Positions 14,075 to 15,286 of a stretch of DNA of 15,286 bases are shown piece after piece. The first letter of the stretch is position 1. The number at the start of each line of letters is the position of its first letter. The position numbers and the translations under genes are program-made. Source of the stretch: VGCC01 sp044375955 (GTDB taxonomy: Bacteria > Actinomycetota > Actinomycetes > S36-B12); NCBI GenBank assembly GCA_044375955.1, contig JBILLS010000040.1:1-15286 (forward strand). The letters run 5' to 3'. The notes below the pieces were generated by a model. That model was not told the origin of the DNA. It worked only from the letters and a program-made list of their open reading frames with translations, and made no database searches.

Positions 14075-15187
14075 CTAGGACGCGCCCGACGACTGCTTCC
14101 TCCAACGGATTCCCGCCTCGACGAACGGGTCGATTTCCCCGTCGAGAACCGCCCCGGTATTGCCCGTCTCGTACTCGAAACGCAGGTCCTTCACCATTTG
14201 ATAGGGGTGCAGGACGTACGAGCGCATCTGATTACCCCAGGAACCAGATGAGTCACCCTTGAGCGCGTCGATCTTCGCCCGCTCCTCCTGGCGCCTGCGC
14301 TCCAACAGTTTCGCCTGCAGAATCGCCATCGCGGTTGCCCGGTTCTGCAATTGCGAACGCTCGTTCTGGCACGAGACCACGATCCCCGACGGTATGTGCG
14401 TGATGCGCACCGCGGAGTCGGTGGTGTTGACCCCCTGCCCACCGGGGCCACTGGAGCGGTAGACATCGATACGCAGGTCGTCGTCGGGAATCTCCATGCT
14501 CTCGGTCTGTTCCACGACGGGGATAACTTCCACGCCGGCGAACGAGGTCTGACGGCGACCCTGGTTGTCGAAGGGCGAGATGCGCACGAGGCGGTGTGTG
14601 CCCTGTTCGACGGAGAGCGTCCCGTAGGCGTACGGCGCCTTGACGGCGAACGTCGCCGATTTGATGCCTGCTTCCTCCGCGTAGGAGATGTCGTACACCT
14701 CGTAGGGCCAGCTATGCCGCTCGCAGTAGCGCGTGTACATCCGCATGAGCATCTCCGCCCAGTCCGCCGCATCGACGCCGCCGGCCTCGGCACGGATGGT
14801 GACCAAGGCCTCTCGCTCGTCATACTCACCGGAGAGCAGGGTTCGAACCTCTAAGTCCCCGATCGCACGTTCGAGTTCGGATAACTCCTTGTCCCCCTCG
14901 GCCTTGGACGCGGCATCCCCTTCGGCCTCGGCCAACTCGAAGAGCACCGGGAGGTCGTCCAACCGTGATCGGAGAGCTTCCAGTTTGCGCAATTCACCCT
15001 GGAAGTAGCTCAGTCGGCTGGTCACCTGCTGCGCATGGGCCTGGTCGTCCCAGAGATCCGGGGCTGAGGCCTGCGCCTCGAGGTCCACGATGGCGACCCG
15101 CATCGCGGCCGGATCCAGGACTTTCTCGATACTGGCCATCGTGGATTGCAGAGCGGCGATGCGCTCACCGACTTCATCACTGGCCAC
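14075..15187 (-). CDS. prfB: Peptide chain release factor 2
   Basis: A 370-residue RF2, which ends translation at UGA and UAA. The N-terminal helical domain (about 1-115) is followed by the codon-recognition domain with the SPF motif at 204-206 (RISPFDNQG) that identifies RF2, and by GGQ at 249-251 (SSGPGGQGVNTTDSAVR) that triggers peptide release. The frame is continuous, so the programmed +1 frameshift of many RF2 genes is absent, as is usual in actinobacteria. The start is GTG at 15187. TAGCCT at 15201-15196 ends eight bases upstream, so the leader would be at most a few bases. It lies 17 bases after the tail of the preceding gene and heads the ftsEX-smpB cluster. Confidence 0.97.
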   Translation of the reverse strand: MASDEVGERIAALQSTMASIEKVLDPAAMRVAIVDLEAQASAPDLWDDQAHAQQVTSRLSYFQGELRKLEALRSRLDDLPVLFELAEAEGDAASKAEGDKELSELERAIGDLEVRTLLSGEYDEREALVTIRAEAGGVDAADWAEMLMRMYTRYCERHSWPYEVYDISYAEEAGIKSATFAVKAPYAYGTLSVEQGTHRLVRISPFDNQGRRQTSFAGVEVIPVVEQTESMEIPDDDLRIDVYRSSGPGGQGVNTTDSAVRITHIPSGIVVSCQNERSQLQNRATAMAILQAKLLERRRQEERAKIDALKGDSSGSWGNQMRSYVLHPYQMVKDLRFEYETGNTGAVLDGEIDPFVEAGIRWRKQSSGAS

Positions 15188-15204
15188 GGGCGCACAGGCT
15201 ACGG

Positions 15205-15286
15205 CTAGGCCCCCGGGCGGTGGTCCAGGCGGGCATCCGAGCGCACGCGAATCGTCGGCGCTTCCAGCATGGTGAAGAAGGTGAGG
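15205..15286 (-). CDS. C-terminal tail of an unidentified protein (5' part outside window)
   Basis: The minus strand is open from the window edge to TAG at 15207-15205, 26 codons with G or C in nearly all third positions, ending MLEAPTIRVRSDARLDHRPGA. This codon bias supports a real gene tail. It lies 17 bases upstream of prfB in the same direction. I do not recognise the family from these residues. Confidence 0.55.
   Translation of the reverse strand, partial: LTFFTMLEAPTIRVRSDARLDHRPGA

Noticed and set aside
15100..15187. Programmed frameshift in prfB
   Set aside because: The frame is continuous through the N-terminus with no in-frame UGA, so no frameshift is needed.
1..15286. CRISPR array, insertion sequence, prophage, toxin-antitoxin or defence genes
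   Set aside because: I found no direct-repeat arrays, no transposase or integrase motifs and no defence-type domains. Nearly all bases are explained by ordinary actinobacterial genes.

Overview
The window is chromosomal DNA from a high-GC actinobacterium (class Actinomycetes). The markers are a WhiB protein with the standard four-cysteine pattern, the small actinobacterial families DUF3039 and DUF5302, ClpS followed by a DUF2017 gene, and the order prfB-ftsE-ftsX-M23 peptidase-...-smpB-ssrA. Many genes also look leaderless, with a TANNNT -10 box six bases before the start codon. I cannot place the organism below class level. Coding density is very high, and no gene-free stretch exceeds about 165 bases.

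Left part (1-5425): a DUF2017 fragment and clpS read left. They diverge from a large class V aminotransferase/cysteine-desulfurase-like gene. That gene meets a secreted family 18 glycoside hydrolase head to head, sharing the four bases CTAG as overlapping stops. Upstream of the hydrolase on the same strand are a short IclR regulator and an HdeD-like six-helix membrane protein.

Middle part (5426-9102): a two-gene minus-strand unit encodes DUF3039 and a lipoprotein that looks like a solute-binding protein lacking its second lobe. A whiB gene diverges from it. Next comes a CsoR/CstR-type repressor diverging from a CxxC carboxymuconolactone-decarboxylase-like protein, with a clean palindromic operator between them. 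Downstream of the latter, overlapping or nearly abutting, are an S51-like serine peptidase homologue and trmB. DUF5302 reads back toward trmB.

Right part (9103-15286), all on the minus strand: the tail of an unidentified gene, prfB (RF2), ftsE, ftsX, a coiled-coil M23 peptidase, a DUF4436 membrane protein, smpB, then tmRNA (ssrA) with a strong terminator hairpin. Functionally this joins translation termination (RF2), the FtsEX-driven peptidoglycan hydrolase machine and ribosome rescue (SmpB with tmRNA, tag AKKTQSADAYALAA). ClpS at the left end belongs to the proteolysis side of the same quality-control theme.

I found no mobile element, CRISPR array, prophage or defence system. The most unusual items are the single-lobe binding protein paired with DUF3039, the repressor lacking the metal-binding histidine with its operator lying across a leaderless promoter, and the recurrent -10-N6-start layout.
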